Made by a program: the position numbers and the translations under genes. From positions 124,001 through 188,000 of the forward strand of contig CAWAGV010000002.1 of assembly GCA_963781725.1 (NCBI GenBank): a stretch of DNA of 64,000 nucleotides, in the 5' to 3' direction. The notes under the pieces were generated by a model, which saw nothing but the letters and a program-made list of their open reading frames with translations, was not told the origin of the DNA and made no database searches. The DNA comes from BOG-931 sp963781725 (GTDB lineage: Bacteria > Pseudomonadota > Alphaproteobacteria > Rhizobiales > Xanthobacteraceae). Shown in pieces: positions 49,481 through 58,373 of the stretch (position 1 is its first letter; every line of letters starts with the position of its first letter).

Positions 49481-52032
49481 GCCGCCCGATTGAGATCGGA
49501 GCTCTGCTCCTTGATCGCGGCAACAAGTCCGGCGCGGTCGAACTTGGCGACAAAGTCGTAGAAGCCGACGGCGCGGCCGCGTTCGATGGCGTCCGCCGAA
49601 ACCATGGTTGCGAGCGCGATAATCGGCGTTGCGGCGCGGGACGGAATTGCACGAACCGCCTCCGCGAGCGCGAAGCCGTCCACATCCGGCATCTCGGTCT
49701 CGGTGACGATGAGGTCGAAGCGATTATCGGATTGAAGCGCTTTGAGCGCGTCCGCCGCGGACGCGACCGCGACAACCCGATAGCCGGCGGCCTTGATCAG
49801 CGGCGTAAGCAGTTCACGGAAGAAAATCGAATCGTCGACCAGCAGCACCGTGCGCGCCTGCCGGAGCGTCGAGGCATCCGGACGGCGGAACCAATCCTCG
49901 AACGCCTGCGGCAGGAAGTGCCCGACGTCGACGATTTCCGTCGTTGCACCCTTGATCACGGCAAAGCCGAGCACGCCCGGGCGGTCGCTCGCGACCTCGA
50001 TGTCGAGATGCTCCTCGACGATGTCGACGATCTCGTCCACGACCAGGCCCATCGACCGGCCGTGATCGGAGAACACCAGGATCGGCTGAACGCCCTCTTT
50101 CTTGAGGTCCATCTCGCCGTCGATCCGCAACAGCGGCATGAGCTGGTCGCGGTATTGCACGAGGTGCCGGCCGTCGGACGCTTCAATCTTGCGGCAATCG
50201 ATCTCCTCGAGCCGCGTGACCAGCGACAGCGGCACGGCCTTGGGCTGCGGCGATCCGGCCCGGAACACCAGGAGCGAAATGGCGTCGGCGTCGCTGTCGT
50301 CCTCGCGGTCTTCCAGTTCGGTCCGTTCGGCATGCCCGGCGATCACGACACGGCCGAGCGCCTGCGCCACGCCGTTGGGATCGATGATCATAATCACCGA
50401 GCCGTCGCCGAGAATCGTCGTGCCGGAAAAAACCGGAATTTGGCGCAGCTTAGAGGACATCGGTTTGATGACGATTTCCTCGGTGTGAAACACGCCGTCG
50501 ACCACCGCGCCGAACACCTGATTGCCGGCCTGCATCACGACGATGAAGCCGTTTTCGTTGTCGCATTGGCCAAGACGCAGAACGTCTTTCAGGCGGATGA
50601 GCGGGAGCAGCTTGTTACGCAGCCGCAATACCGGCGCGTCCTTGATGTGCTCGATCCGGTGCTCGCCGCCGTTGCCGGCGCGCACGAGTTCGAGAACCGA
50701 AAGCTGCGGAATGGCGAAACGCTCGCCACCGGCCTCGACAATCAGGGCCGACACAATTGCAAGCGTCAGCGGGATCTTGATGGTGAACGTGGCTCCGGCG
50801 CCGGGAACCGACTTCAGGTCGACTGTGCCGCCGATCTGCTCGATGTTGCTGCGAACCACATCCATGCCGACGCCACGGCCGGAAATGCTGGTGACCTTCG
50901 CCGCGGTCGAAAACCCCGGCATGAAAATGAAGTTGCAGATTTCGGATTCCGATTTGGCCTCGAGCTCCGCTGCTGTGCCCAGCCCCTTCTCGGCAGCTTT
51001 CGACCGGATACCGTCGAGGTCGAGACCGCGGCCGTTATCCGTAATCTCGATGATAATGTGGCCGCCCTGATGCCAGGCCGAGAGCCTGATCACGCCCTTA
51101 GCCGCCTTGCCGGCGGCGAGCCGCTCGGCCGGCCGCTCGATGCCGTGATCGGCGCAATTGCGCACGAGGTGCGTCAGCGGATCCCTGACCAGCTCAAGTA
51201 CCTGACGGTCGAGCTCGGTGTCCGCGCCGCGCATCTCAAGCTCGATATCCTTGCCAAGCTCGGCGCACAGGTCGCGCACGATGCGCGGCAACTTCTGCCA
51301 CGCATTGCCGATCGGCTGCATGCGCGTCTTCATCACGCCTTCCTGAAGCTCGGCGGTGACGTTGGAGAGACGCTGCAATGGCACTTTGAAATCGGAATCC
51401 TCGTTCCGCCGCACGATCTCCAGCAACTGATTGCGCGTGAGCACCAGCTCCGAAACGGTCGTCATCAGGTGATCGAGCGTATCGACATTGACGCGGATCG
51501 AGTGGCTGGCGACGCGATCGCCGCGCTCTTCTTCGCCGCGCTCCGGCTGCACCTTTTCCTGCGGCTCGGACTTTACCGGCTCGACCGCCGCCGGCGGCTC
51601 GTCGGCTTGTTTGATCTCCACCGGCGGAGCAGCCGGCGGCGGCGGCAACGCCCCGCTCTCGGCGCGGGAAATACGGCCGAGGATTTCGATCAAATCCGCA
51701 TCGTTGCCGTCGGGCTCCCGCTGCAGCGCTTCGATCTCTTCGAGAATCGTTTTGATGCGGTCGATGGTCGTAAGGATGATCGTCACGGCATCGGCGGTCA
51801 CCGGCATGCCGTCACGGAATTTTCCCATCACCGTTTCGGCGGCGTGCGCCAGGATTTCCAGCCGCGGCAACGCCAGGAAGCCGCAGGTCCCCTTGATGGT
51901 GTGCACCAGACGGAAAATGTTGCCGAGAATCTTGCCGTTGTTCGGTTCCTGCTCGAAACGAACGAGTTCAGCATCGACCAAATTGAGACTCTCGCCGGTC
52001 TCGGTCAGAAAATCCTTGAGCAGGTCGTCCAT
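49477..52032 (-). CDS. cheA: Hybrid chemotaxis histidine kinase CheA with C-terminal receiver domain
   Basis: An 851-residue kinase. Order of domains: Hpt (residues 1-105, phosphorylated His44 in LVHTIKGTCGFLA), a Pro/Glu-rich linker (about 130-180), dimerisation and ATPase domains (N box LTHLVRNCADHGIERPA, DNGRGLDLDG, GRGVGMDVVRSN), one CheW-like domain (about 430-560), a second CheW-like region (about 590-715), and a receiver domain (about 727-851). The receiver has VDDS and the lysine of DFVAKFD, but the phosphoacceptor position is Glu778 (IVTETEMPDVDGF) instead of Asp. So the receiver is probably not phosphorylated or mimics the active state. Typical CheA is about 650 residues; the extra domains explain the length. 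Confidence 0.95.
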   Translation of the reverse strand: MDDLLKDFLTETGESLNLVDAELVRFEQEPNNGKILGNIFRLVHTIKGTCGFLALPRLEILAHAAETVMGKFRDGMPVTADAVTIILTTIDRIKTILEEIEALQREPDGNDADLIEILGRISRAESGALPPPPAAPPVEIKQADEPPAAVEPVKSEPQEKVQPERGEEERGDRVASHSIRVNVDTLDHLMTTVSELVLTRNQLLEIVRRNEDSDFKVPLQRLSNVTAELQEGVMKTRMQPIGNAWQKLPRIVRDLCAELGKDIELEMRGADTELDRQVLELVRDPLTHLVRNCADHGIERPAERLAAGKAAKGVIRLSAWHQGGHIIIEITDNGRGLDLDGIRSKAAEKGLGTAAELEAKSESEICNFIFMPGFSTAAKVTSISGRGVGMDVVRSNIEQIGGTVDLKSVPGAGATFTIKIPLTLAIVSALIVEAGGERFAIPQLSVLELVRAGNGGEHRIEHIKDAPVLRLRNKLLPLIRLKDVLRLGQCDNENGFIVVMQAGNQVFGAVVDGVFHTEEIVIKPMSSKLRQIPVFSGTTILGDGSVIMIIDPNGVAQALGRVVIAGHAERTELEDREDDSDADAISLLVFRAGSPQPKAVPLSLVTRLEEIDCRKIEASDGRHLVQYRDQLMPLLRIDGEMDLKKEGVQPILVFSDHGRSMGLVVDEIVDIVEEHLDIEVASDRPGVLGFAVIKGATTEIVDVGHFLPQAFEDWFRRPDASTLRQARTVLLVDDSIFFRELLTPLIKAAGYRVVAVASAADALKALQSDNRFDLIVTETEMPDVDGFALAEAVRAIPSRAATPIIALATMVSADAIERGRAVGFYDFVAKFDRAGLVAAIKEQSSDLNRAA

Positions 52033-52250
52033 ACTGCGGCGCCCTCACCAGCCGGCGCCCGCCCATGTCACACGCACATGGCACACGCACAGACTGTACA
52101 ATACAAAGAGAACGCGTAACGCGTGCGCCCCCGTCGCCAGGCACACTGCGCCTGATCGGACAACCTCAGTCTGTTGGGAAACGGTTTAATTTCGGTTGCG
52201 GCAGGGCCTTAAATGCCGCGAAGACCGCAATAAAAGAGTCGGGAAGGCGG

Positions 52251-52916
52251 TTAGCGGGCCGAAACGACGACACCTTCGCCCTCAACGGCCGCGGAAAGGT
52301 CCAGCCCGCATTCCCTGGCCAAAATGCCGGTATAGAGAGGCTGGATGGCATGGGCGTCGACCTGCCGCTCCGGGCTTCCCGCCAGCAGTTCCACGGTGGC
52401 TTGGGCCAGACGGGCATTAAGGCCGACCGCGGAAATCCGAAAACCCTTGTTTTCGTCGACCGGATCGACCGTAATGGTGCCGCCGCGCGGAATGGTGCCG
52501 ACCGCGATCAGCAGCATGTTCAGCAGCAATTTGACCCGGTTTTTCGGCATCAGCTCCCGGGGCAGGTTCCAGACGATCTTGGTTTTGTCGTCCGCGAGCA
52601 TGCCGCGCGCCACCTTTTCAGCGTCGCCCAGGTCGATTTGCGCGCCCGCCGAGCCCGCCGCGCCAAAGGCAATCCGGCAGAACTGCAGCTTGGCCGAGGC
52701 GGTTTCGGCGCTCTTTTTGATCAGATCCAGCGCAAAAACTTTGGTTTCCTCGTCCTTGTCCTCCTCCAGGACCTCCAGGCCGTTGACGATCGCGCCGACC
52801 GGGCTGATCAGGTCATGGCAGACGCGGGAACACAGCAGCGCCGCCAAATCGAGCGCGCCGATGGCAACGGGGCCGGACACAGGGGCGGACACAGGAGCGG
52901 ACACAGGAGCGGACAT
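52251..52916 (-). CDS. chpT: Histidine phosphotransferase ChpT
   Basis: A 221-residue ChpT, the protein that passes phosphate from CckA to CtrA and CpdR. The Hpt-like helix ALLCSRVCHDLISPVGAIVN carries the phosphorylated His34, and the C-terminal domain is a degenerate kinase-like fold (RMPKNRVKLLLNMLLIAVG region, GGTITVDPVDENKGF). The ATG at 52916 follows GGAG by seven bases; a longer frame upstream is not used. The N-terminus has a tandem SAPV repeat encoded by a 12-base repeat. The gene is upstream of cheA on the same strand and divergent from the cysQ-like gene. Confidence 0.9.
   Translation of the reverse strand: MSAPVSAPVSAPVSGPVAIGALDLAALLCSRVCHDLISPVGAIVNGLEVLEEDKDEETKVFALDLIKKSAETASAKLQFCRIAFGAAGSAGAQIDLGDAEKVARGMLADDKTKIVWNLPRELMPKNRVKLLLNMLLIAVGTIPRGGTITVDPVDENKGFRISAVGLNARLAQATVELLAGSPERQVDAHAIQPLYTGILARECGLDLSAAVEGEGVVVSAR
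52875..52915. repeat. In-frame 12-bp tandem repeat in the start of chpT
   Basis: Units GGACACAGGGGC (52875-52886), GGACACAGGAGC (52887-52898), GGACACAGGAGC (52899-52910) and a partial GGACA. On the minus strand it encodes repeats of Ser-Ala-Pro-Val at the N-terminus of ChpT. Unit loss or gain would change length without shifting the frame. Confidence 0.8.
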
Positions 52917-52989
52917 GATGATCTCCGCGACAAGGATGGAGACCGTGCCTGTCACAGCGTAGCCGATTCGGCAATCGTGCCCCGGAACG

Positions 52990-53832
52990 ATGGCTGTGCT
53001 AGATCGCAGCGTCGCTTCGGCTGCCAATCCCAGGACCCCTTCAGTGCCAATCCCAGACGCCGCGGCCTGCGCCGGCCTCATGGCCGATCTGACCGGGATC
53101 ACGTGGCAGGCTGCTGACGCAATCCTGACACGGGCGGGCGACGCGAGACCGCGCATCAAGCCCGATGGCTCGCCAGTGACCGCGGCCGACGAGGCCGCCG
53201 AAGCCGTCATTTGTGAAGGCCTTATGCGCGTCGCCCCGGGAGTTCCGATCCTTTCCGAGGAACAAGCAGGACGCGAGAAACCCCGCCTGGCCGCAAGCGG
53301 TAGTTATTTTCTGGTCGATCCGCTGGACGGCACCCGCGAATTCATCGCCCGCCGCGATGAATACACGGTCAATATCGCGATGATGGCCGATGGCGCGCCG
53401 CTGCTCGGCGTCATCTGCGCGCCGGCGCTCGGGCGGATGTGGCGCGGCATTGTCGGCCGCGGCGCCGACCGGATCGACAGGGCCGGCGACAATGCGCCCC
53501 GCCCTATTTATGTCCGGCGTCCTGCGGACCAACTCACGGTCATGATCAGCCGGTCGCATCTGGACCAGCAGACGCAGGCTTATGTTGAAGAGATTGCGGG
53601 CGCGAGGTCGGTTCAATGCGGCTCTTCGGTCAAATTCTGCCACATCGCCGAAGGTGGCGCCGACCTCTACCCGCGGTTGGCACCAACGCATGACTGGGAC
53701 GTCGCCGCAGGTCACGCGATCCTGCAATCCGCCGGCGGCAGCGTGACCGCGCCGGACGGCGCCGCCATCGCTTACGGCACCAGGGAACTGCTGATTCCCG
53801 CGTTCGTCGCGCGCGGCGGCATCAAGGGCTGA
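52990..53832 (+). CDS. 3'(2'),5'-bisphosphate nucleotidase / inositol monophosphatase family protein (CysQ-like)
   Basis: A 280-residue metal-dependent phosphatase of the IMPase superfamily; CysQ members hydrolyse PAP to AMP during sulfate assimilation. Metal and substrate motifs are VTAADEAAEAVICEGL, ILSEEQAG, the central DPLDGTREFI, and TLxxHDWDVAAGHAIL in the C-terminal half. The ATG at 52990 gives the longest product; the first 25 residues are not clearly part of the fold, so a later start is possible. The gene overlaps the YHS-domain gene tail to tail by 11 bp. Confidence 0.87.
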   Translation: MAVLDRSVASAANPRTPSVPIPDAAACAGLMADLTGITWQAADAILTRAGDARPRIKPDGSPVTAADEAAEAVICEGLMRVAPGVPILSEEQAGREKPRLAASGSYFLVDPLDGTREFIARRDEYTVNIAMMADGAPLLGVICAPALGRMWRGIVGRGADRIDRAGDNAPRPIYVRRPADQLTVMISRSHLDQQTQAYVEEIAGARSVQCGSSVKFCHIAEGGADLYPRLAPTHDWDVAAGHAILQSAGGSVTAPDGAAIAYGTRELLIPAFVARGGIKG

Positions 53833-54316
53833 GCGTACTCATCACGGCCGGCCAGTTGCGTTCGGCTTCGACCATGACCTGATCCGGGTCGGCGGTAAAT
53901 TTCTCCAGCCGTGCCCGATCGTAGAACAGAAAGAGATGCTGGCCGCTGATCTGCCAGAGACGCGGATTGCCCGGCACGGCAACGCCGCGCGCCACACCGG
54001 TCGGGTCGTAACCGCCGAACTGCGGCATGTAGATGTCCGGCCGTGCAGCAAAGGCTTCGCGATTGCCGATATTGCGGAAACGCCAGACCGCACCACCGTA
54101 ATGAAGCTCGAAATCGGCGTTGCCGGCGAGCGGCTTGCCATCGGTGAAGAATGCCACCGGATCGTAGCCGTTGATCGCGAGGCCATTATGCCAGTCCACA
54201 ACGATCATTTCGGTGGTGGCGGCGATCGCAACCGGCACCGCTCCCGCCAGTGCCAGAGCCGCGGCGGCCAGCGTCCAAACGCAGTATTGCTTCCGTTTCT
54301 GCCGTGCTGCCGTCAT
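53822..54316 (-). CDS. YHS domain-containing exported protein
   Basis: A 164-residue protein with an N-terminal signal or anchor (WTLAAAALALAGAVPVAIAA), then a YHS-like domain: GLAINGYDPVAFFTDGKPLA, FELHYGGAVWRFRNIGNREA and QFGGYDPTGVARGVAVPGNP. YHS domains are small metal-associated modules of uncertain role; periplasmic versions are common in Hyphomicrobiales. The ATG at 54316 is chosen; a GTG at 54358 gives 14 more residues. Divergent from the DUF1134 gene. Confidence 0.82.
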   Translation of the reverse strand: MTAARQKRKQYCVWTLAAAALALAGAVPVAIAATTEMIVVDWHNGLAINGYDPVAFFTDGKPLAGNADFELHYGGAVWRFRNIGNREAFAARPDIYMPQFGGYDPTGVARGVAVPGNPRLWQISGQHLFLFYDRARLEKFTADPDQVMVEAERNWPAVMSTLSP

Positions 54317-54404
54317 AGTTCTGGCGAATGGTTGGGTGATTCGTCTTCGATTGGCCACGACTTAAACTTAAGTGCGTGAGCAAGGGGTTAAGGGGGATCG
54401 CGGG

Positions 54405-54992
54405 ATGAACTCGACCTTGCGCATTGCCATGGTCGGCTTGGTATTCGCCGGGCTGCAAGCCGCACCATGCGCCGCCCAAGAGCGGCCCGTACCGGCCCAG
54501 CCGCACGCCAACGAGTACTCATCCAACGAGCTCATCGACGCCGGACATCATTTCTTCGGCGACGTGTCACGCGGCCTTGCCCTCGTCGTCGAAAAAGCGG
54601 TCAGCCAATGGGGCCTGCCCAATGGCTACGTCCTCGGTGAAGAAGCCGGCGGTGCCCTTGTCGGCGGCCTGCGCTACGGCGACGGCACGCTTTACACCAA
54701 GAATGCGGGCGACCTCCGCGTGTTCTGGCAAGGCCCGACATTGGGTTTCGACGCCGGCGCCGACGGCGCGCGAACCATGATGCTGGTTTATAATCTGCCG
54801 CGAACCGAGGCGATCTTCGACCGCTTCGGCGGAGTCGACGGTTCGGCGTACTTTATCGGCGGATTCGGCATGACGGCGCTGACCGCCAACAACATCGTCC
54901 TGGTCCCGATCCGCTCCGGCGTCGGCCTGCGGCTTGGCGCCAACCTGGGCTATCTGAAATTCACCACCCGCCCGACCTGGAACCCCTTCTGA
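54405..54992 (+). CDS. DUF1134 (EipA-like) exported protein
   Basis: A 195-residue exported protein of the DUF1134 family, whose Brucella member EipA is a conserved periplasmic protein linked to envelope integrity. The signal peptide ends at CAAQE (MVGLVFAGLQAAPCAA core). The mature domain has ALVVEKAVSQWGLPNGYVLG, GALVGGLRYGDGTLYTK and GVGLRLGANLGYLKFT, all typical. The ATG follows AGGGGGATCGCGGG; a GTG 33 bases upstream is possible. No partner genes stand out. Confidence 0.85.
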   Translation: MNSTLRIAMVGLVFAGLQAAPCAAQERPVPAQPHANEYSSNELIDAGHHFFGDVSRGLALVVEKAVSQWGLPNGYVLGEEAGGALVGGLRYGDGTLYTKNAGDLRVFWQGPTLGFDAGADGARTMMLVYNLPRTEAIFDRFGGVDGSAYFIGGFGMTALTANNIVLVPIRSGVGLRLGANLGYLKFTTRPTWNPF

Positions 54993-55166
54993 TCGCCGTC
55001 ATAACCGGACTAAAGTAGCGGCGAGCAGCAGTCCGCATCGCGCTTGATTGCTGCATTGGCGTCGGGGGCCAAGTCGGTTTAGGTTAACGTCCAGTGAAAG
55101 TGGTGCAGCGCAAACCCGCGTGGCATGGTCCTGCCACGGCAGCGGTGCGGCTGGAGGCGTAAAGTC

Positions 55167-56483
55167 ATGGTCGAACCCGTCATGTATTTCGGGATCGGGT
55201 TTCTTGTTGCAGCTCTGCTCGGACTGCTGTTCGTTCCGCTCGTGCATAATCGCGCCGTGCGCCTGACCATGCGGCGCCTCGAAGCGGCAACGCCGCTTTC
55301 GATCGCCGAAATCCGCGCCGATAAGGATCAGCTTCGCGCCGAGTTTGCGATGTCGACCCGCCGCCTCGAAATGAGCGTGGCGCAGATGAAGACCAAGGCG
55401 ACGACGCAGCTTGCCGATCTCGGCAAGAAAAGCGACGCGATCAACCAGCTCAAGAAAGAGCTCGGCGAGAAGACCGCGACCATTTTTGCGCTGGAAGCGC
55501 GCGACAAGACGCTGCGCGAGCAATTGCGCGCCACCGAGGACGAATTCGGCGTTAAGACCAGCTCGCTTCGCGAAGCCGAGCGGACGTTGTCCGACAAGGA
55601 AGCCGAACTGGTCAGGCTCGTCGCCGAACTCGGCGAGCACTCGATCATCGCCGACAACCAGCGCGTCGAACTTGCCGCGCTGCGCACGCAGGTCGAAGCG
55701 ATGAAGGTCAGCGTCGCCGACTATGACCGCACCGTGAAGGATATCGAGCTGCGGCTGACGCGCGAACGCGAAGACTCCGCCGCCGCTTCGGCGAATTTGA
55801 CGGAAGCACGCACCAATCTCGGCAACCTTGGCGCCCGGACCACCGAACTCGAGCGGCAGCTGCTCATTCAAACCACCGAGGCCGAGGTTCTCAACCGCCG
55901 CGTTCAGGAGCTCGAAGGGCGGCTCGGCGAACAAGGCCGCGTCCTCGCCGAACGCGACTATCACATCGCCAAGCTCGGCTCCGACCTGGAATCTGCGCGG
56001 CAGACCGAGGCGGATTTGCGCAACGAGCTGGCCACGACCGGCGGCCGCAACAGCGCTGTCGCCGACAGATACCGTAACGAGATTACCCAGCTTGAAGCGC
56101 AGCTTGCCGCCGCAACCGCCGACCGCGACAAGGCGCAACGCGAAATCGCGACCATCAAGCGCGACACCGAGTCGAGCTGGGCGTCGGAACGGGTCGAGAA
56201 TGCGCTGCTGCGCGAGCGCATCAACGATGTTGCCGCCGAAGTTGCGCGATTGACTGCGGTGCTGGAAGGCCCCGATTCCACGATCATGTCGATGCTGGAA
56301 GGCGAGACGCCGGCCGTGAACCAGAACGCCGCCAAACCGGAGAGCCCGGTACCGGTTCGCGTGATGGCCGATGTCAATGGCGGCCAAAGCACGCCGGACT
56401 CGCCGCGCGAGAACAAGAGCACACTCGCCGACCGCATCCGCGCGCTGCAATCGACGGCCTCGCGCGTCGCGTCCACCAACTAA
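55167..56483 (+). CDS. Membrane-anchored coiled-coil protein (hypothetical)
   Basis: A 438-residue protein with one membrane helix near the N-terminus (MYFGIGFLVAALLGLLFVPL, residues 6-25) followed by some 350 residues of strongly charged heptad-like sequence rich in Glu, Arg, Ala and Leu (e.g. QLADLGKKSDAINQLKKELG and LREAERTLSDKEAELVRLVA). The end is less ordered, with a short Ser/Pro region. The ATG at 55167 follows GGAGG with a nine-base spacer. It resembles large coiled-coil membrane proteins of the order with no known role; scaffold or envelope structure is a guess. Confidence 0.75.
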   Translation: MVEPVMYFGIGFLVAALLGLLFVPLVHNRAVRLTMRRLEAATPLSIAEIRADKDQLRAEFAMSTRRLEMSVAQMKTKATTQLADLGKKSDAINQLKKELGEKTATIFALEARDKTLREQLRATEDEFGVKTSSLREAERTLSDKEAELVRLVAELGEHSIIADNQRVELAALRTQVEAMKVSVADYDRTVKDIELRLTREREDSAAASANLTEARTNLGNLGARTTELERQLLIQTTEAEVLNRRVQELEGRLGEQGRVLAERDYHIAKLGSDLESARQTEADLRNELATTGGRNSAVADRYRNEITQLEAQLAAATADRDKAQREIATIKRDTESSWASERVENALLRERINDVAAEVARLTAVLEGPDSTIMSMLEGETPAVNQNAAKPESPVPVRVMADVNGGQSTPDSPRENKSTLADRIRALQSTASRVASTN

Positions 56484-56560
56484 GCAAGCCGCTGCGCCGC
56501 CCGCCGCTTGACGGACAACGCTGCCGCGGGCATCTAAGGCCCATCCATGGCCGACTGGCC

Positions 56561-56635
56561 GGGCGCTTAGCTCAGCGGGAGAGCGTTCCCTTCACACGGG
56601 AGAGGTCGTAGGTTCAATCCCTACAGCGCCCACCA
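56561..56635 (+). tRNA. tRNA-Val(CAC)
   Basis: A 75-base tRNA with encoded CCA. The acceptor stem GGGCGCT (56561-56567) pairs with AGCGCCC (56625-56631), the D-arm is GCTCAGCGGGAGAGC, the anticodon loop TTCACAC holds CAC, read as valine (GUG codons), and the T-arm contains GGTTCAATCC (56611-56620). The anticodon stem is TTCCC/GGGAG, with one G-U pair. It lies beside the type I secretion locus. No integrase follows. Confidence 0.92.
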
Positions 56636-56851
56636 TCAAAAGCGCCGCAGTTCCTTACTTTCTACAGTCGGCTCCTCTCCCATCGCGGCAAGTACCGGCA
56701 GACGGACCCGTGGAAAATCCGCCGACTTTGTTCGGGGCTTGTTCAGGTTCAAGTCGCGGTCTTCCCTGACCTGCGCGGCGCTCAAGACAAAGGATCGGTT
56801 CGCGCCTCTTGAAGGGCGAGCGCCATGTTGACGGCCTTAAACATGAAAGGG
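56636..56851. other. Gap between tRNA-Val and tolC
   Basis: 216 bp with no gene that I can support. It contains a tolC downstream region and an AT/GC-mixed stretch. No integrase fragment, direct repeat of the tRNA end or terminator with T-tract was found here. Confidence 0.4.
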
Positions 56852-58294
56852 CTATCTACCGTCCGGAGTGCGGACCCCGATCCAGGCATCGCGCACTTGC
56901 TGATAGTGCACTTGCGGATCGTAGATCGTCACGTTGAGCCCGAGCCGCGACATCGACAGCCCGCCGACCGCCGCCAGCAATGTGTACGACGCCACCATGC
57001 GATCGTGCTGCGCCGTGACCAGCGCGACGCGGGCATTGACCAACTCCTGCTGCGCATTGAGGACGTCGAGCGTAGTGCGCTGGCCGACGCGCGCTTCTTC
57101 GCGCACGCCGTTGAGCGCGATTTCGGCGGCGCTGACCTGCGCTGTCGTCGATTCGATCTCGGCCTTGGTGGCGTCGAGTTGGCCCCAGCTCTGCACCACC
57201 GTGGCGCGGGCCTGGTCGCGGTTGACGTCGAGATTGAGGCGCTGCTGGCCGAGTGTCTCCTTGGACTGCCGGATGGTGGAGAACTCGCCGCCACCCTGGT
57301 AAAGCGGAATTGTCAGCGTACCGACGATCGAGGCCTGCGTCTGCTTGTTGGTTTGGCTGTCCGGATCCCAGTTCTTCGATGCCGTGGCCGCCACCGAGAA
57401 ATTGGGATAGAGCGCGCCTTCGCTGACCTTGACGGCGAGCGCGGCGATATCGACGCCGTGCATCGCCGCCAACACCGTGGGGCTCAGCTGCTCGCCGTCG
57501 GCGACCGCGCGCGGCAAGGTGCGCGGCGAGAAACGGTCGACCGAACTGCCCGGTGCGAGCTTGCCCGAGTCGACGCCGATGACGCGCCGATAGTTCGCCG
57601 CCGAGGCGATCTCATTCGACTGCGCGTTGAGCAACTGCGATCGTCCAGCGGCAAGCCGCAATTCGGCCTGCGCCACGTCGGTGCGCGTCACCTCGCCGAC
57701 TTTGAAGCGGTCGCGCGTCTGTTTCAGCTGTTCGGTGAGCACTTCGACGTTGCGCCGGTTCAGCTCCAGGATGGCCTGATCGCGCAGCAAATTCATGTAC
57801 GCGGTCACGGCATCGAGCAAGACCTGCTGCTCGGTGACGCGCAAGATCTCGCGCGCGCCCATGACCTGGCTCTCGGCCTGCCGGACTTTATTGGCGGTCT
57901 GATTGCCGTCGTAGAGGGTTTGCGAGGCGATCACGGCGACGCCACGCTGCGCGAACGGCTCGGCGAAGTTGGCATACGAGACGGTGTTCGGGAACACCTG
58001 CTGATTGACCGTGTGCGACAGCGTGCTCGAATAGTCGTAGCCGCCGTTGGCGACCACGGAGAGCTTCGGGCGATAGCCGGACAGCGCCTGCGGAACGTTC
58101 TCATCGGTCGCGCGCAATGACGCGCGCTGCGCGTTTAGCGACGGATTGTTCTGATAGGCTTGCACTAAGGCCCATTCCAGCGTGTCCGCGGCCGCGCCGC
58201 TGCAAAGAATGTCACTACCGAAAATGCCAAGGATAGCGCCCGCCAACAGGCGCGCTACGGCCGGACACAGGCCTCTCCCGCCCCTGTAAGACAT
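56852..58294 (-). CDS. TolC family outer membrane protein
   Basis: A 480-residue outer-membrane channel for type I secretion. A signal peptide is present (ARLLAGAILGIFGSDILCSGAAA), then two tandem TolC repeats: the first with TLEWALVQAYQNNPSLNAQR and VGEVTRTDVAQAELRLAAGR, the second with IVGTLTIPLYQGGGEFSTIR and EEARVGQRTTLDVLNAQQEL. These are the hallmarks of TolC of this order. The gene follows the substrate gene of the locus, after two stem-loops. Together with the ABC exporter and adaptor upstream it completes the secretion path. Confidence 0.93.
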   Translation of the reverse strand: MSYRGGRGLCPAVARLLAGAILGIFGSDILCSGAAADTLEWALVQAYQNNPSLNAQRASLRATDENVPQALSGYRPKLSVVANGGYDYSSTLSHTVNQQVFPNTVSYANFAEPFAQRGVAVIASQTLYDGNQTANKVRQAESQVMGAREILRVTEQQVLLDAVTAYMNLLRDQAILELNRRNVEVLTEQLKQTRDRFKVGEVTRTDVAQAELRLAAGRSQLLNAQSNEIASAANYRRVIGVDSGKLAPGSSVDRFSPRTLPRAVADGEQLSPTVLAAMHGVDIAALAVKVSEGALYPNFSVAATASKNWDPDSQTNKQTQASIVGTLTIPLYQGGGEFSTIRQSKETLGQQRLNLDVNRDQARATVVQSWGQLDATKAEIESTTAQVSAAEIALNGVREEARVGQRTTLDVLNAQQELVNARVALVTAQHDRMVASYTLLAAVGGLSMSRLGLNVTIYDPQVHYQQVRDAWIGVRTPDGR

Positions 58295-58324
58295 TCTCGG
58301 ATCCGGCTCGATTGTTTGGAATTT

Positions 58325-58347
58325 GCCGGCGGCGTGACGCCGCCGGC
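58325..58347. terminator. Stem-loop upstream of tolC
   Basis: A perfect 10-base stem GCCGGCGGCG / CGCCGCCGGC (58325-58334, 58338-58347) with loop TGA lies 30 bases upstream of the tolC start (minus strand). On the minus strand it is followed by AAATT. It may reduce read-through from the cargo gene into tolC. Confidence 0.45.
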
Positions 58348-58373
58348 CAGATCACCGTCCATGCGGTGTCATT

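Noticed and set aside
49732..52119. A 795-residue open frame on the plus strand opposite cheA
   Set aside because: Antisense shadow of a full CheA with all domains intact; the translation has no recognisable domain or start site.
56825..58120. A 431-residue plus-strand frame opposite tolC
   Set aside because: Antisense of a complete TolC-family gene; Arg/His/Asp-rich low-information translation.
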